From positions 1 through 64,000 of the forward strand of contig JARHVB010000020.1 in NCBI GenBank assembly GCA_029222685.1: a DNA stretch of 64,000 bases, in the 5' to 3' direction. The position numbers and the translations under genes were made by a program. The stretch is from Terripilifer ovatus. Its GTDB lineage: Bacteria; Pseudomonadota; Alphaproteobacteria; Rhizobiales; Beijerinckiaceae. Shown in pieces: positions 36,024-46,623 of this stretch; the stretch's first letter is position 1; the number at the start of each line of letters is the position of its first letter. The notes beneath the pieces are model-generated. The model was not told the DNA's origin. It was given only the letters and a program-made list of their open reading frames with translations, and did not search any database.

Positions 36024-36928
36024 GCCTCGATCGTGCCTTCGCTCACCAGAACCGCCGCGCCGCCGATGCTGACGCCGAGCAGTGCGCCATCGCCGACATT
36101 GAGTTTGAGGACGATCTGACTAGGCCGCCCCATTTCATATCCCTGTTCGATCACGACGAAATGTTCACCATCCTCGGGCTGTTCATAGGTCATGCAGGCC
36201 CCGGCGAAGGCGGCAGCCGCAGCGCCTGTCGCCGGGTCTTCGACGATACCCAGTTTCGGCGCGAACATGCGGGCGTGGACATGGCTTCCTTCGTCGACAA
36301 CATCGTTGGTATAGAGAAAAACCGCCGAACCCGTGGCGCCGGCAAAAGCCGCATCCCAATAGGCAAGATCCGCACGGGCACGCGCGATCGCGGCGCGCGA
36401 GGCCACCGGCACGAAACTGATCGCAAAACCAGCCGACCAGACGCTCGGCTCATGCCGGTCAAACCCGATGTCGCTTTCCTCAAGCGACAGCGCCTGGGCG
36501 ATGAGCGCGCTCTCGCCCACAGTCCCTGCCCGTTCCGGCAGACGCGGCAAAGCGAACTCGGCCCGCGTATGGCCGCCGCGTTGCCGCACGGTGCAGGAGA
36601 CCGGGCCGATCTCTTCCTCGATGACGAGGCCGACGTCCTGGGCCATGATCAGCTTCGGCGCCTGCAGCAGGCCGATCAGCACGGCTGTGCCGATCGTCGG
36701 ATGTCCGGCGAAAGGCAATTCGCTCGCCGGAGTGAAAATGCGGATGCGGGCGGTATTCACCGGATCCCGCGCTTCAAGCATGAACACCGTCTCCGACAGA
36801 TTGAACTCGCGGGCGATGCGCTGCATGAGCGCCGTATCGAGGCCCTGGCAATCGCGCACCACCGCCAGCGGATTGCCGCCAAAGCGCTCCTGCGTGAACA
36901 CATCGAGAGTATGAAACCTGCGGCGCAT
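36020..36928 (-). CDS. PhzF family isomerase/epimerase
   Basis: Diaminopimelate-epimerase-like fold protein of about 302 aa. Features are RRRFHTLDVFTQERFGGNPLAVV, NLSETVFML with the conserved Glu, ELPFAGHPTIGTAVLI, and VEDPATGAAAAAFAGAC with the conserved Asp-Pro-Ala-Thr-Gly. PhzF itself isomerises a phenazine precursor, but most relatives, including this solitary one, have unknown substrates. No phenazine genes are nearby. I prefer the start at 36928; 36964 is also open. It is coupled to the Nudix gene by a four-base overlap. Confidence 0.88.
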   Translation of the reverse strand: MRRRFHTLDVFTQERFGGNPLAVVRDCQGLDTALMQRIAREFNLSETVFMLEARDPVNTARIRIFTPASELPFAGHPTIGTAVLIGLLQAPKLIMAQDVGLVIEEEIGPVSCTVRQRGGHTRAEFALPRLPERAGTVGESALIAQALSLEESDIGFDRHEPSVWSAGFAISFVPVASRAAIARARADLAYWDAAFAGATGSAVFLYTNDVVDEGSHVHARMFAPKLGIVEDPATGAAAAAFAGACMTYEQPEDGEHFVVIEQGYEMGRPSQIVLKLNVGDGALLGVSIGGAAVLVSEGTIEA

Positions 36929-36994
36929 GCGTTGATTCCGTGAGGCCTCATAAACGCACGCCAAACATGCGCCCGCAAGCCTTTCCAGGCGCCC

Positions 36995-38674
36995 TTACAG
37001 TTGCGATCCCGACGTAGCCTGCGCCTCCGGGCGACGGCGCAGAATATCCACTATTCCCTCGTTCTGATCCGTCAACGCCACACTACCGGCAACATCATAC
37101 CGGTCAAGTTCTTCCGCTATACCGGGAAAGCTGCGGATATGCGCCCTTAACGCTGTTTCCGATCGAAACGTCAGGAGGATATCCGGCCGGTTGCGGCGCA
37201 GATCGGCGAGGAATGCCGTCATGTCGGACTTTTCGATCGCCTCGATCGCCGGCAGCATGGTCTGAAATTCGGCGCGGCCGGCGAATTGCTTGCGCAACCG
37301 AAGACCATAGGTTTCGATCCACAAGGCCCATTGCGTCATCCCCCAGTGTCCGTTGACCATGCGGGTGACCGGATGTCCGAGCGCGATATCGCCGGACACG
37401 ACGGCGACCGTCGGCCGGGGATGGATCCTCGTAATGGCCTCCGCCAGTCTGTCGTGACGCAGATGAATGAAGAACCCGGGCGCGCAGAACGCGACTGTCG
37501 CCGCCATCGCGATGATCGGATGGAAGATAAAAGCCAGCCACCAATGCCGGCCCAGCAGCGTTCCGGCGCCCGCAGCATGCCCGCTGGTCCGGTCCATCAC
37601 CACCAGCGCGGCGCCCGTCAGTCCAAGCGCGATGGCGGGATAAATCTGATAGGGCCACAACTTGCCCTGGATGATGAAGGCGATGCAAAAACCGACCGCG
37701 GCCGCCAGCACGATCGCGGCCGGATGCTGCCGAAAGCGGCTTCCCAAGACCATCCACGACGTCAGAACAAGCGCGGCCACGAGCAGCACATAGGTCGACT
37801 GCAAGGCTTCACCCTGCCTCGCCGCCGGCAGGTAGATCGCCTTGTTGACCGGCACCGTGATCGTCCAATAGTCCGGATAGAAAACGAAGATGCTCGCCAG
37901 ATAGGCGATTGTCGCCATGCCGGCGATCACGTTCTCTATGCTGAAAAGCGTGTTCCAGCGCCGCCGGACGGATAAGGCGACCAGAACCGGCAGTTCGAGA
38001 CCGAGCACGAAGTGCGGTTTGATGCTGGCGACCATGCCGCCGCACAAGCCGGCCGCGACAAGCAGGGGCCAGCTGACAGCGCATCCTTCGGCGCGCGCCA
38101 CGGTCGCGGCCAGGAACGGCAGGCAAAGCAAGGTCGCGACATGCTCCCGTTCGGTAAACGTATTGCCCGGCAGGATAGTGAAGACCACGATTGCAAATGA
38201 CAGCAGCACCAGCCGGTCGTAGCGCTGAAGCCAATCGGTCATCGCAAGAATACGGAAGCTCACCCCCAGGCTCGCCGCCGCGAGCCCGAAGATCCAGGCG
38301 ATGACGAAGGGCTCGGCCGCCATCTTCAACAGGCGCGCCAGCGCCACGGCGGGCAGATAAATCCACATCGAAGCCGGTGGATTGGTTTCGCTGACATCGA
38401 CATAGAGCTTCTTGCCGTCGAGGACCATATCCGCGACCGTCATCAGCCAGCTCGTGTCTGTATTCATCGGCAGCAGCAAGCGCGTCCAGACAGCGACGCC
38501 CAGCAGAAGCAGGACGACCGCGCAGCCGATGCGGACATCGGCGGAGCCGCTTTCGCCCTGCCGACCGGTCTGTTGTGAAGCGAGTGAAACCGACACCACC
38601 GTCTCCCGAACCGTCGCTTGCCGCCAAACGGCCTGTTGCCGGATCACACTTCTGCATTCATCGGGGCGAGCCAA
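36995..38674 (-). CDS. Polytopic membrane protein, GT-C glycosyltransferase-like, paralogue A
   Basis: A 559-aa protein with roughly ten to twelve membrane segments, starting with VLLLLGVAVWTRLLLPM. The first periplasmic loop contains NTDTSWLMTVADMVLDGKKLYVDVSETNPPASMW, similar in pattern to the Asp-containing loop of GT-C lipid-sugar transferases (ArnT, PMT, GT83). A periplasmic C-terminal part follows the last helix, with GDIALGHPVTRMVNGHW. It is closely related to the next upstream gene (38691) over its full length. The C-terminal ends differ most. Substrate and function are unknown. Confidence 0.72.
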   Translation of the reverse strand: MARPDECRSVIRQQAVWRQATVRETVVSVSLASQQTGRQGESGSADVRIGCAVVLLLLGVAVWTRLLLPMNTDTSWLMTVADMVLDGKKLYVDVSETNPPASMWIYLPAVALARLLKMAAEPFVIAWIFGLAAASLGVSFRILAMTDWLQRYDRLVLLSFAIVVFTILPGNTFTEREHVATLLCLPFLAATVARAEGCAVSWPLLVAAGLCGGMVASIKPHFVLGLELPVLVALSVRRRWNTLFSIENVIAGMATIAYLASIFVFYPDYWTITVPVNKAIYLPAARQGEALQSTYVLLVAALVLTSWMVLGSRFRQHPAAIVLAAAVGFCIAFIIQGKLWPYQIYPAIALGLTGAALVVMDRTSGHAAGAGTLLGRHWWLAFIFHPIIAMAATVAFCAPGFFIHLRHDRLAEAITRIHPRPTVAVVSGDIALGHPVTRMVNGHWGMTQWALWIETYGLRLRKQFAGRAEFQTMLPAIEAIEKSDMTAFLADLRRNRPDILLTFRSETALRAHIRSFPGIAEELDRYDVAGSVALTDQNEGIVDILRRRPEAQATSGSQL

Positions 38675-38690
38675 GTCTAGCGTGCGGCCA

Positions 38691-40331
38691 TTAACGCGGG
38701 CTTAACCTGTCCTGCCGGGCATAGATATCGACGACCAGCGAATCGCGCTCCACCACCACGGTGTCGACCAGTCTGTAGCGGTCGAGTTCCTGCGCCATGC
38801 CGGGATAAGCCTGCAGGCGGGCGCGCAACGTCTCATCGCCCTCCTTTGCCAGCAAGATGTCTGGCCGGTTGCGCCGCAGGTCACTCAGAAAAACGGCCAT
38901 ATCCGCATTTTCTATCGCCTCGACAACCGGGAGCGTGGACGCATCGAAGTCGCTTCGTGCGCGCAAATCCAACCCATTTGTCTGGACCCATAAGGCAGGC
39001 TGCGTCATGCTCCAGCGGCCCCGAACCATGCGCGTAACCGGATGACCGACGGCGATCTCTCCCGAAAAGATTGCAATGGAAGGCGCCGCCTTGATCCGCG
39101 TGATCGCGGCAGCCAGCGGCTCGTAATCTCTCTGCCGAAAGAAAAAGACCGAGAAAGTCAGCAGGACGAAAAGCGCGGCCAGATAGGGAATGAATATGCC
39201 GGTCAGCCATTGCCGGCTCGCAAAGGCAGCCTTGCCGAAGGCCGTGGACTCATCCTGTAATTCCGCCGGCCGGTAAAGCACGGCGAGCGCGACGCCCAGG
39301 ATGCCGATCGTGATCGCCGGATAGAAATGATAGACCCACAGCTTGCCCTGCAGCACGAAAGCCACGCTGAACCCGAGGAAAGCCGCATAACATAAGGCAC
39401 CCGGGCGCCGGAGAAACTTGCGTCCGGAGTAGATACCGCAGGCCGGCGCCAGTGCCACGGCAAGCGCGAGTGCAATCCACAGGCCCTGTCCACGATCGGC
39501 GAGCGGCAGATAGACGACAGCATTGACCCTCATCACCTCGTGCCAGAACAGCGGATGGAAGATCAGGGTGCTCGCGACATAAGCCACCGTCACCAGGCCA
39601 GCGGTGACATTCTCAGCACTGAAAATCGTTCGCCATCCCGGCCTTGCCGCAAATGCGACCAGGACCGGCAATTCGAGTGCAAGCACGAAATGCGGCTTGA
39701 TGACGGCAACGACCCCGCCACACAGGCCCGCAGCGATCATCAATGGAAATCCGATCTGCAGGTTGTGCACGCGCGCCAGGGTCGCCGCCAGAAACGGCAG
39801 GATCAGCAGGGCGGCGATGTGTTCGCGCTGGCTGAACGTATCGCCGGGAAGAATTGCGAAAAGAGCAAGACCGGTTGCGCCCATCATCACCATGTCGAAG
39901 CGGCGCGACAATCCGCTCCGCGCCAGGATTGCCGCGGCACAGGCAAACGATCCGGCCATGATCATGAAAATCCAGGATACGACCGCGATCTCCGGCTTCA
40001 TTCCGATCAGGCGGGCAAACGCCACCGCCGGCACATAGAGCCAGATCGATGCCGGCGGATTGGTCTCACCGATATCGATATAGAGTTTCTTGCCGTCGAG
40101 CAGGAATTCGGAAGCGGTGATAAACCAGCTCGTATCCGAGGTCGTCGGCATGAGCATGCGCATCCACACCGCGAAAGCGGCCAGCCCAGTAAGCAGCGCA
40201 ATATTCAGCCAAGCCGGCGTAACGCGCAGATCCTGCAATCGACTTTCATGGCTTTGCGGAGCGGACCGATTGAGGATGGCATTAGGAAGCACAGCACGGT
40301 CCGCCATTCTGTCTGGACGCGGTCTGGCCAT
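38691..40331 (-). CDS. Polytopic membrane protein, GT-C glycosyltransferase-like, paralogue B
   Basis: A 546-aa paralogue of the protein at 36995, in tandem with a gap of 16 bases. Shared blocks are TSDTSWFITASEFLLDGKKLYIDIGETNPPAS, LPGDTFSQREHIAALL, AGLCGGVVAVIKPHFVLALELPVLVAF and SGEIAVGHPVTRMVRGRW. The acidic loop after the first helix again carries the Asp-Thr-Ser-Trp and Glu-Thr-Asn-Pro-Pro motifs. It is the upstream gene of the pair. Possible roles are transfer of a sugar from a lipid carrier to a cell-surface polymer, or a transport function. Confidence 0.72.
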   Translation of the reverse strand: MARPRPDRMADRAVLPNAILNRSAPQSHESRLQDLRVTPAWLNIALLTGLAAFAVWMRMLMPTTSDTSWFITASEFLLDGKKLYIDIGETNPPASIWLYVPAVAFARLIGMKPEIAVVSWIFMIMAGSFACAAAILARSGLSRRFDMVMMGATGLALFAILPGDTFSQREHIAALLILPFLAATLARVHNLQIGFPLMIAAGLCGGVVAVIKPHFVLALELPVLVAFAARPGWRTIFSAENVTAGLVTVAYVASTLIFHPLFWHEVMRVNAVVYLPLADRGQGLWIALALAVALAPACGIYSGRKFLRRPGALCYAAFLGFSVAFVLQGKLWVYHFYPAITIGILGVALAVLYRPAELQDESTAFGKAAFASRQWLTGIFIPYLAALFVLLTFSVFFFRQRDYEPLAAAITRIKAAPSIAIFSGEIAVGHPVTRMVRGRWSMTQPALWVQTNGLDLRARSDFDASTLPVVEAIENADMAVFLSDLRRNRPDILLAKEGDETLRARLQAYPGMAQELDRYRLVDTVVVERDSLVVDIYARQDRLSPR

Positions 40332-40413
40332 GCTTCGCCCGCCGCCATGAAAACTCTAGGCGGTGGGCGTGAAAGATAGATTAATCCAATTCCCGGAGGA
40401 TGGCTGGCCCAGG

Positions 40414-41430
40414 CTATTTCACCAGTTCGGCGGCGCGCTTGGCAAACCGGTCGTCGAACGTCTTTGCCAGATCGACCTGCGCATCCTTCATTTCCGGATC
40501 GAATTTGACCAGCATGTCGAACGTCGACTGCATGCCTTCGCGGGGAATGAGGCCGGTCTGCGAATAGGAAGGTTGCGAATTCTTCGCGGCCAGCATGTAG
40601 AGGTCCTTGTCGCCAAGGAGATATTGCTCGGGCACGGTTGCCGCGATATCGGCCGGCGTCGCCGTCTTCAGCCAGACCAGCGTCTTGTAGAAGGCGTTCA
40701 CCAGCGCCTGCGTCGTGCGCGGATATTTCTCGGCGAAGTCCGCCTTGAGATACAGGACGGCGGCCGGATTCGAGCCGCCGAACAGCGCCCGCGTGCCTTC
40801 TTCGGTGCGCGTGTCGTAGACGATGCGCACATCGCCGGTGCGCTCAAGGAACGATAGCACCGGCTCGAGATGCGAGATCGCCTGGATCTCGCCCTTCTGG
40901 ATGGCGGCCAGCGCCGACTGCGCCGAGCCGATGCCGATATAGGCGGCATCCGACGGCGACAGTCCGGATTTCGCCATGATGAAATTCATCAGCATGTTGG
41001 TCGAGGAACCGGGCGCGGTGACGCCGATCTTCATGCCCTTGAAATCCGCCGGGCCATCCCATTTGACGCCCTTCTTCACCGCCACCGCGATGCCGGGAAA
41101 CCGGCCGAGCTCGATCACGGCGCGTACGTCCTGCCCCTTCGCCTGCATGCGGATCGTGTGTTCGTAGGCACCCGTCACCACATCGACCGAGCCGCCGATG
41201 AGCGCCTGCAGCGAGCGCGAGCCGCCGGCGAAATCCTGGATCGTGACGTCGAGCCCCTGGTCCTTGAAGAAGCCTTTCTGTTCGGCGATCGTCAGCGGCA
41301 GGTAATAGAGCAGCGCCTTGCCGCCGACCCCGAGCGTGATCCTGGTTTTCTCAGGCGCCTGCGCGACAGCGCCAAAGCCGGACATGGCGAAGGCGGCCAG
41401 CGCTGCGCCTAGAACTGCAAATCTTCTCAT
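40414..41430 (-). CDS. ABC transporter substrate-binding protein, NMT1/SsuA-like
   Basis: Periplasmic binding protein of 338 aa. Signal peptide VLGAALAAFAMSGFGAVAQ, then EKTRITLGVGGKALLYYLPLTIAEQKGFF, a standard opening of the nitrate/taurine/pyrimidine-precursor class. GSVDVVTGAYEHTIRMQAKG and FKGMKIGVTAPGSSTNML form the ligand-site loops. I start at 41430 with GGGAGAGCGAT upstream. It is the last gene of the ABC unit with permease 41453 and ATPase 42243. The ligand could be a sulfonate, a pyrimidine precursor or an aromatic acid. Confidence 0.92.
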   Translation of the reverse strand: MRRFAVLGAALAAFAMSGFGAVAQAPEKTRITLGVGGKALLYYLPLTIAEQKGFFKDQGLDVTIQDFAGGSRSLQALIGGSVDVVTGAYEHTIRMQAKGQDVRAVIELGRFPGIAVAVKKGVKWDGPADFKGMKIGVTAPGSSTNMLMNFIMAKSGLSPSDAAYIGIGSAQSALAAIQKGEIQAISHLEPVLSFLERTGDVRIVYDTRTEEGTRALFGGSNPAAVLYLKADFAEKYPRTTQALVNAFYKTLVWLKTATPADIAATVPEQYLLGDKDLYMLAAKNSQPSYSQTGLIPREGMQSTFDMLVKFDPEMKDAQVDLAKTFDDRFAKRAAELVK

Positions 41431-41452
41431 ATCGCTCTCCCTCAAACGTGAT

Positions 41453-42241
41453 TCAGCTTGTCCTGTCGCCGGCCTGCGGCCGCCAGGCCAGCAGCCGGTT
41501 CTCGACCAGGGTCACCATCCAGTCGATCAATATCACGAAGGCCGAGAGCACGACCATGCCGGCGACGACGCCGGTCATGTCGAACGTGCTTTCGGCTTCG
41601 TGGATCACATAGCCGAGGCCCGCGGCGGACCCGAGATATTCGCCAACCACCGCGCCGACGAGTGCGAAGCCTACCGACGTGTGCAGCGACGAGAACATCC
41701 ACGACAAGGCCGACGGCCAGTAAACGTGCCGGAACAATTGCCGCTCGTTCATGCCGAGCATGCGTGCGTTGGACAAAATGACCGGGCTGACTTCCTTGAC
41801 GCCCTGATAGACGTTGAAGAAGACGATAAAGAAAACCAGGGTCACGCCGAGTGCCACTTTCGACCAGATGTCGAGGCCGAACCAGAGCATGAAGATCGGC
41901 GCCAGCACGACTCTCGGCAGGGCGTTCGCCATTTTCACATAAGGGTCGAGCACCGCGGCCACGCGCGGCTGGCGCGCCAGCCAGAAGCCGATGACGATGC
42001 CCGCCAGCGAGCCGATGCAGAAGGCTAGCAGGGTTTCGACGAGCGTAATCCAGAGATGTTTCCAGATCATGCCCGTGGCGAAGAACCGCCAGATGCGCGC
42101 GATCACGTCCGTCGGCGTCGAAAAGAAAAACTTGATCTGCTTGACGTCGCCGAGGATCGGCCAGGTCGAGACCGCATGCCAGATCAGCAGCATGGCAAGG
42201 CCGAGCGATATCTGCCAGGTGAGAAGTCTTGTTCTGCTCAT
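41453..42241 (-). CDS. ABC transporter permease (BPD family)
   Basis: Inner-membrane permease of 262 aa with about six helices (LAMLLIWHAVSTWPIL, LLAFCIGSLAGIVIGFWL, VALGVTLVFFIVFFNVYQGV, GAVVGEYLGSAAGLGYVIHE). The EAA loop that contacts the ATPase is YWPSALSWMFSSLHTSVGFALVGAV. It begins one base after the stop of the ATPase gene and ends 22 bases before the binding protein, so all three are co-transcribed. Confidence 0.93.
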   Translation of the reverse strand: MSRTRLLTWQISLGLAMLLIWHAVSTWPILGDVKQIKFFFSTPTDVIARIWRFFATGMIWKHLWITLVETLLAFCIGSLAGIVIGFWLARQPRVAAVLDPYVKMANALPRVVLAPIFMLWFGLDIWSKVALGVTLVFFIVFFNVYQGVKEVSPVILSNARMLGMNERQLFRHVYWPSALSWMFSSLHTSVGFALVGAVVGEYLGSAAGLGYVIHEAESTFDMTGVVAGMVVLSAFVILIDWMVTLVENRLLAWRPQAGDRTS

Positions 42242-42242
42242 G

Positions 42243-43067
42243 TCAAACCTTCAGCCCGGCGAATTCGTCGCCATAGGCGCGCATGACCTCGGCTTTGAGA
42301 TCGCGCCAGATGGCGCTTTGAAACGCATGGAAGCGTGGATCGAGTCGGATGTCGCCGATCTCGCGCGGCCGCGGCAGGTCGATCCTGTGCTCGGCGATGA
42401 TGTGCGACGACGGTCCCGCCGACATGACGACGACACGGTCGGACAGGGCAATCGCCTCGTCGAGATCGTGGGTGACGAACAGCACCGCCTTGCGGTCGGC
42501 CTGCCACAGTGCCAGCAGCAGGTCGCCCATCAGGGTGCGCGTCTGCGCGTCGAGCGGGCCGAAGGGCTCGTCCATCAGCAGGATGGCGGGATCGCGGATC
42601 AGCACCTGCGCCAGCGCCACGCGCTTCTTCTGGCCGCCCGACAATTGATGCGGATAGCGGTGCACGTAGGTCTTCAGGCCGACCCGCGCCAGCCACGCGA
42701 GCGCGCGCTCCTCCGCCTCCCGCTTCGACGCGCCCTTTACTTCAAGCGCCACGGCGACATTGGCGAGCGCCGTCTTCCACGGCATCAGCGCATCCGCCTG
42801 GAACAGGTATCCGGCCTCGGCGACGATCCCCGACACGGCGCGGCCGCGCACATGCGCATGGCCAGCGCTCGGTGCCTGCAGGCCGGCGGCGACATTGAGC
42901 AGGGTCGACTTGCCGCAGCCTGTCGGACCGACGATGGCGACGAATTCACCGGGCGCCACCGTAAGGTCGACGTCGGCCACGGCCCGGTAGATCTGCTGCC
43001 CGGCGCCGAAAGACACGGCCACGCCGGTCAGCTCGATCGCCGCCTGTCCCCCTGCCTCCGCTGACAC
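42243..43067 (-). CDS. ABC transporter ATP-binding protein (SsuB/TauB-like)
   Basis: Nucleotide-binding subunit of 274 aa. Walker A is GPTGCGKSTLLN, the signature is LSGGQKKRVALAQVL, Walker B is AILLMDEPFGPLD, and VLFVTHDLDEAI carries the switch histidine. The Q-loop FQADALMPWKTAL is typical of the NitT/TauT group. It is the first gene of the operon. The 70-bp gap to the nuclease-like gene at 43137 contains no strong terminator. Confidence 0.95.
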   Translation of the reverse strand: MSAEAGGQAAIELTGVAVSFGAGQQIYRAVADVDLTVAPGEFVAIVGPTGCGKSTLLNVAAGLQAPSAGHAHVRGRAVSGIVAEAGYLFQADALMPWKTALANVAVALEVKGASKREAEERALAWLARVGLKTYVHRYPHQLSGGQKKRVALAQVLIRDPAILLMDEPFGPLDAQTRTLMGDLLLALWQADRKAVLFVTHDLDEAIALSDRVVVMSAGPSSHIIAEHRIDLPRPREIGDIRLDPRFHAFQSAIWRDLKAEVMRAYGDEFAGLKV

Positions 43068-43136
43068 CGCCCACTCCTCTGTCCGATCAACGCAAGCTGG
43101 CCCATCGCGCGAGCGCGAACAAGAGGCAGCATCGGT

Positions 43137-44234
43137 TTAGCCGGGAATATCGATTTCGATCACGACCGGACAGTGATCGCTCGCGTTGGGCCGGTCCCAG
43201 CCGACGCGCGGATAGCGCGGAACGTCGGCGAGCCCGGGCACTCGCCACGGTTGGCCACGGCGGATCACTTCGGGAACCGCGCGGGGATTGGCCGCCGCGA
43301 GCGCCGGCGAAAGCAGAATGTAATCGAGTTGAACATGCTCGTCCGATTCGGGATGGTAATGGGTCCAGCGCTCCTCCGCCGGCAGCCGTTCGATGGCGTT
43401 GATGGCAAAGCCGCCCTCGAGCAGCGGCGCCAGCGCCGGACAGGCCACGGCCTTACCATCCGCATAGGCGATGTCGTTAAGGTCGCCGCAGATCATCCAG
43501 TGCGCGGTCGCGGTCCGATCGGCGAACCTCTGCTCGATGATGCGCCGCACGGCCAATGCCTCGGCGTGGCGGATCGGACGTGTCGCGGCAGGATCTTCTC
43601 TTTGCGGGGTGCCCGTCTGCATGGACTTGAAATGGCAGATGAAGATCGTCAGTTGCCGCGCCCCGAGATCGACATCGACCTCCAGGCAATCGCGGCGAAA
43701 GACGCGCTTGTCGCGCTGTTCGCCGATGGCCACGAGCGCCGGCCAGTCGAGCCCGGCGTCCGCGATAAAATCGAAGGTCAGCCCCGCGTGCGAACGTAAC
43801 GTCACCGCGCACCGCGACAGCAGCGCAACGTCGATGCCGCGCGTGTCGTTGCCGCTCACCACATGGCGCCGGTCATAAAAGAAACGCGAGGAGATCGCCT
43901 GCCTGTCCGGCGGCGGCAAACCCTTGGCCGCCGCGGCGAAGCGCTGATGCAGCACCGGCTTGAGGTAATTCTCATAGAAGACTTCGAGCGAATCCTCGCT
44001 GTCGACTTCCTGCAGGCAGACGACGTCGGCATCGGTATCCGCCAGCGCCAGCGCGGTGAGCTGGCGCATGTCGTCGGCGTGGACGGCGGTGAACACCATG
44101 CGCGCCAGCTCGAACTGCGCCGGATTCTCGAAATCGTAGCCTCCGAGCAGGCGCCGCTCACGCCGCGTCCGCCCGGAGAAATCAAACCTGGAAAACAGGT
44201 TTTCGACATTGAAGGTCGCGATGCGAATAGTCAT
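43137..44234 (-). CDS. Endonuclease/exonuclease/phosphatase family protein
   Basis: A 365-aa protein with the DNase I-like fold. Active-site motifs are RIATFNVENLFSRF with the conserved Asn, VVCLQEVDSEDSLEVF with the metal-binding Glu, HWMICGDLNDIAY with Asp and Asn, and NASDHCPVVIEI with the catalytic Asp-His. No signal peptide is visible. The family covers nucleases and phosphodiesterases of lipids and sugars. Without partners the substrate is open. It lies 30 bp downstream of ilvC in the same direction. Confidence 0.87.
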   Translation of the reverse strand: MTIRIATFNVENLFSRFDFSGRTRRERRLLGGYDFENPAQFELARMVFTAVHADDMRQLTALALADTDADVVCLQEVDSEDSLEVFYENYLKPVLHQRFAAAAKGLPPPDRQAISSRFFYDRRHVVSGNDTRGIDVALLSRCAVTLRSHAGLTFDFIADAGLDWPALVAIGEQRDKRVFRRDCLEVDVDLGARQLTIFICHFKSMQTGTPQREDPAATRPIRHAEALAVRRIIEQRFADRTATAHWMICGDLNDIAYADGKAVACPALAPLLEGGFAINAIERLPAEERWTHYHPESDEHVQLDYILLSPALAAANPRAVPEVIRRGQPWRVPGLADVPRYPRVGWDRPNASDHCPVVIEIDIPG

Positions 44235-44264
44235 CGCGATCTCCCGATCAAGCCTTCAACGCGA

Positions 44265-45332
<1,068 letters not shown>

Positions 45333-45445
45333 CTAAAATTGCCCATTCGGGCGCCTTTCTATGCGCCCCCGGGGCCTCCGTCAAAGGCAGTCAAATTCGC
45401 AGCCACGGGGCCGCTGTCTGCTGGTTCGGTTCCAGTTTCGTTCGC

Positions 45446-46045
45446 TTACACCTCCACCAGCATTGGATACAGCGAAGCCAGCAACAGCACCGCCATCACC
45501 ACATTGAAAATGCGCGCTTTGCGCGGATCGGTCAGAAACTGCCGCAGGCCGGTGCCGAAGGCCGACCAGACCACCGCCGACGTCACGGTCGCTACGGTCG
45601 CAATCGCGATCAGGGAAGCCAAGGTTACGCCGAAGGCACCGGGACGAGTGAAAGCCGCGACACCGCTGATCGCCACCAGCACGCCTTTAAGATTGACCCA
45701 TTGGAAAGCCGCCGCCTCGAAAAAGGTCAACGGCGAGCCGCGCCCCTCGGCCTTTGGTCCGCCGCTGGCCGTCGCCACCTTCCAGGCCAGCCACACCATA
45801 TAGAGCGCACCGCCGATGCGGAGCGCCTGAAAGGCGACCGGGTGCTCCACCACCGTCTGTCCGAGCCCCATCCCGACCACCAGGATCAAGAAGGCATAGC
45901 CGGAGACGACGCCGACCATATGCGGCACCGTGCGGACGAAACCGAAATTCACGCCGGAGGCGAGCAGCATCACATTGTTGGGTCCAGGCGTCAGCGCCCC
46001 GGCGAAACAGAAGGCCGCCGCGGCCAGCGCGAGTTCGAAGGTCAC
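45446..46045 (-). CDS. LysE/RhtB family amino-acid exporter
   Basis: Inner-membrane exporter of 199 aa with about six helices. The family opening is FCFAGALTPGPNNVMLLASGVNFG, followed by VGVVSGYAFLILVVGMGLG, ALRIGGALYMVWLAWKVA and FQWVNLKGVLVAISGVAAF. The substrate is unknown. Its place between ilvC and ilvN suggests efflux of branched-chain amino acids, but proximity is the only support. Confidence 0.88.
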   Translation of the reverse strand: MTFELALAAAAFCFAGALTPGPNNVMLLASGVNFGFVRTVPHMVGVVSGYAFLILVVGMGLGQTVVEHPVAFQALRIGGALYMVWLAWKVATASGGPKAEGRGSPLTFFEAAAFQWVNLKGVLVAISGVAAFTRPGAFGVTLASLIAIATVATVTSAVVWSAFGTGLRQFLTDPRKARIFNVVMAVLLLASLYPMLVEV

Positions 46046-46203
46046 GTCCGCCTGCCTTCGGCCCCACCGAAATAACGGGGATCAGGCCGGCCAGCATCTT
46101 GAAATAGCTGCTCTATTCCAGGCATCATTGGAACGATTGTGATTCCGCCCGTCTCGCGGCATCGCGGCCCGCCTTCAATGACATTATCAATAAAGGACCA
46201 AAG

Positions 46204-46584
46204 ATGCAGCGGATTCAAAGCCATTTTCTTGCACTCGGCGCCATCTATTTGGTGATCGGGCTCGCGCTCGGCCTTCACATGGGCGCCAGCCACGAATTCA
46301 AGTTCGCCCCCGTCCACGCCCACATCAATCTGGTCGGCTTCGTGCTGCACAGCGCTTTCGCGCTGATCTACCGCACCTGGCCGGCACTCGCTGATACCAT
46401 TCTGGCGAAAGTTCATTTCTGGCTCTTCATCATCTTCTCGCCGATCCTGATGATCGGCATCGCCCTCACCCTCACCACCGGACAGGAAGTCCCGGTCATG
46501 ATCGGCTCGCTGGGCGTGTTCCTCGGCATTCTGGCCTTTACGGCCAATGTGCTGCGCTTCTGGGGAACCGGAAAGCTGGCGTAA
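46204..46584 (+). CDS. Small membrane protein resembling a fragment of heme-copper oxidase subunit I
   Basis: A 126-aa protein with four predicted helices (HFLALGAIYLVIGLALGLHMG, INLVGFVLHSAFALIYRTWP, LFIIFSPILMIGIALTL and MIGSLGVFLGILAFTANVL). The segment FAPVHAHINLVGFV is like the heme-ligand helix region of subunit I, and such short proteins are known in Hyphomicrobiales. It is transcribed against all neighbouring genes. It may bind heme or just be a membrane scaffold. A plausible start is at 46204 after a weak AAAGGA element. Confidence 0.72.
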   Translation: MQRIQSHFLALGAIYLVIGLALGLHMGASHEFKFAPVHAHINLVGFVLHSAFALIYRTWPALADTILAKVHFWLFIIFSPILMIGIALTLTTGQEVPVMIGSLGVFLGILAFTANVLRFWGTGKLA

Positions 46585-46623
46585 AATCTTCGGACCGATA
46601 CGGGTTTCTCTAGATGTGTTGAG

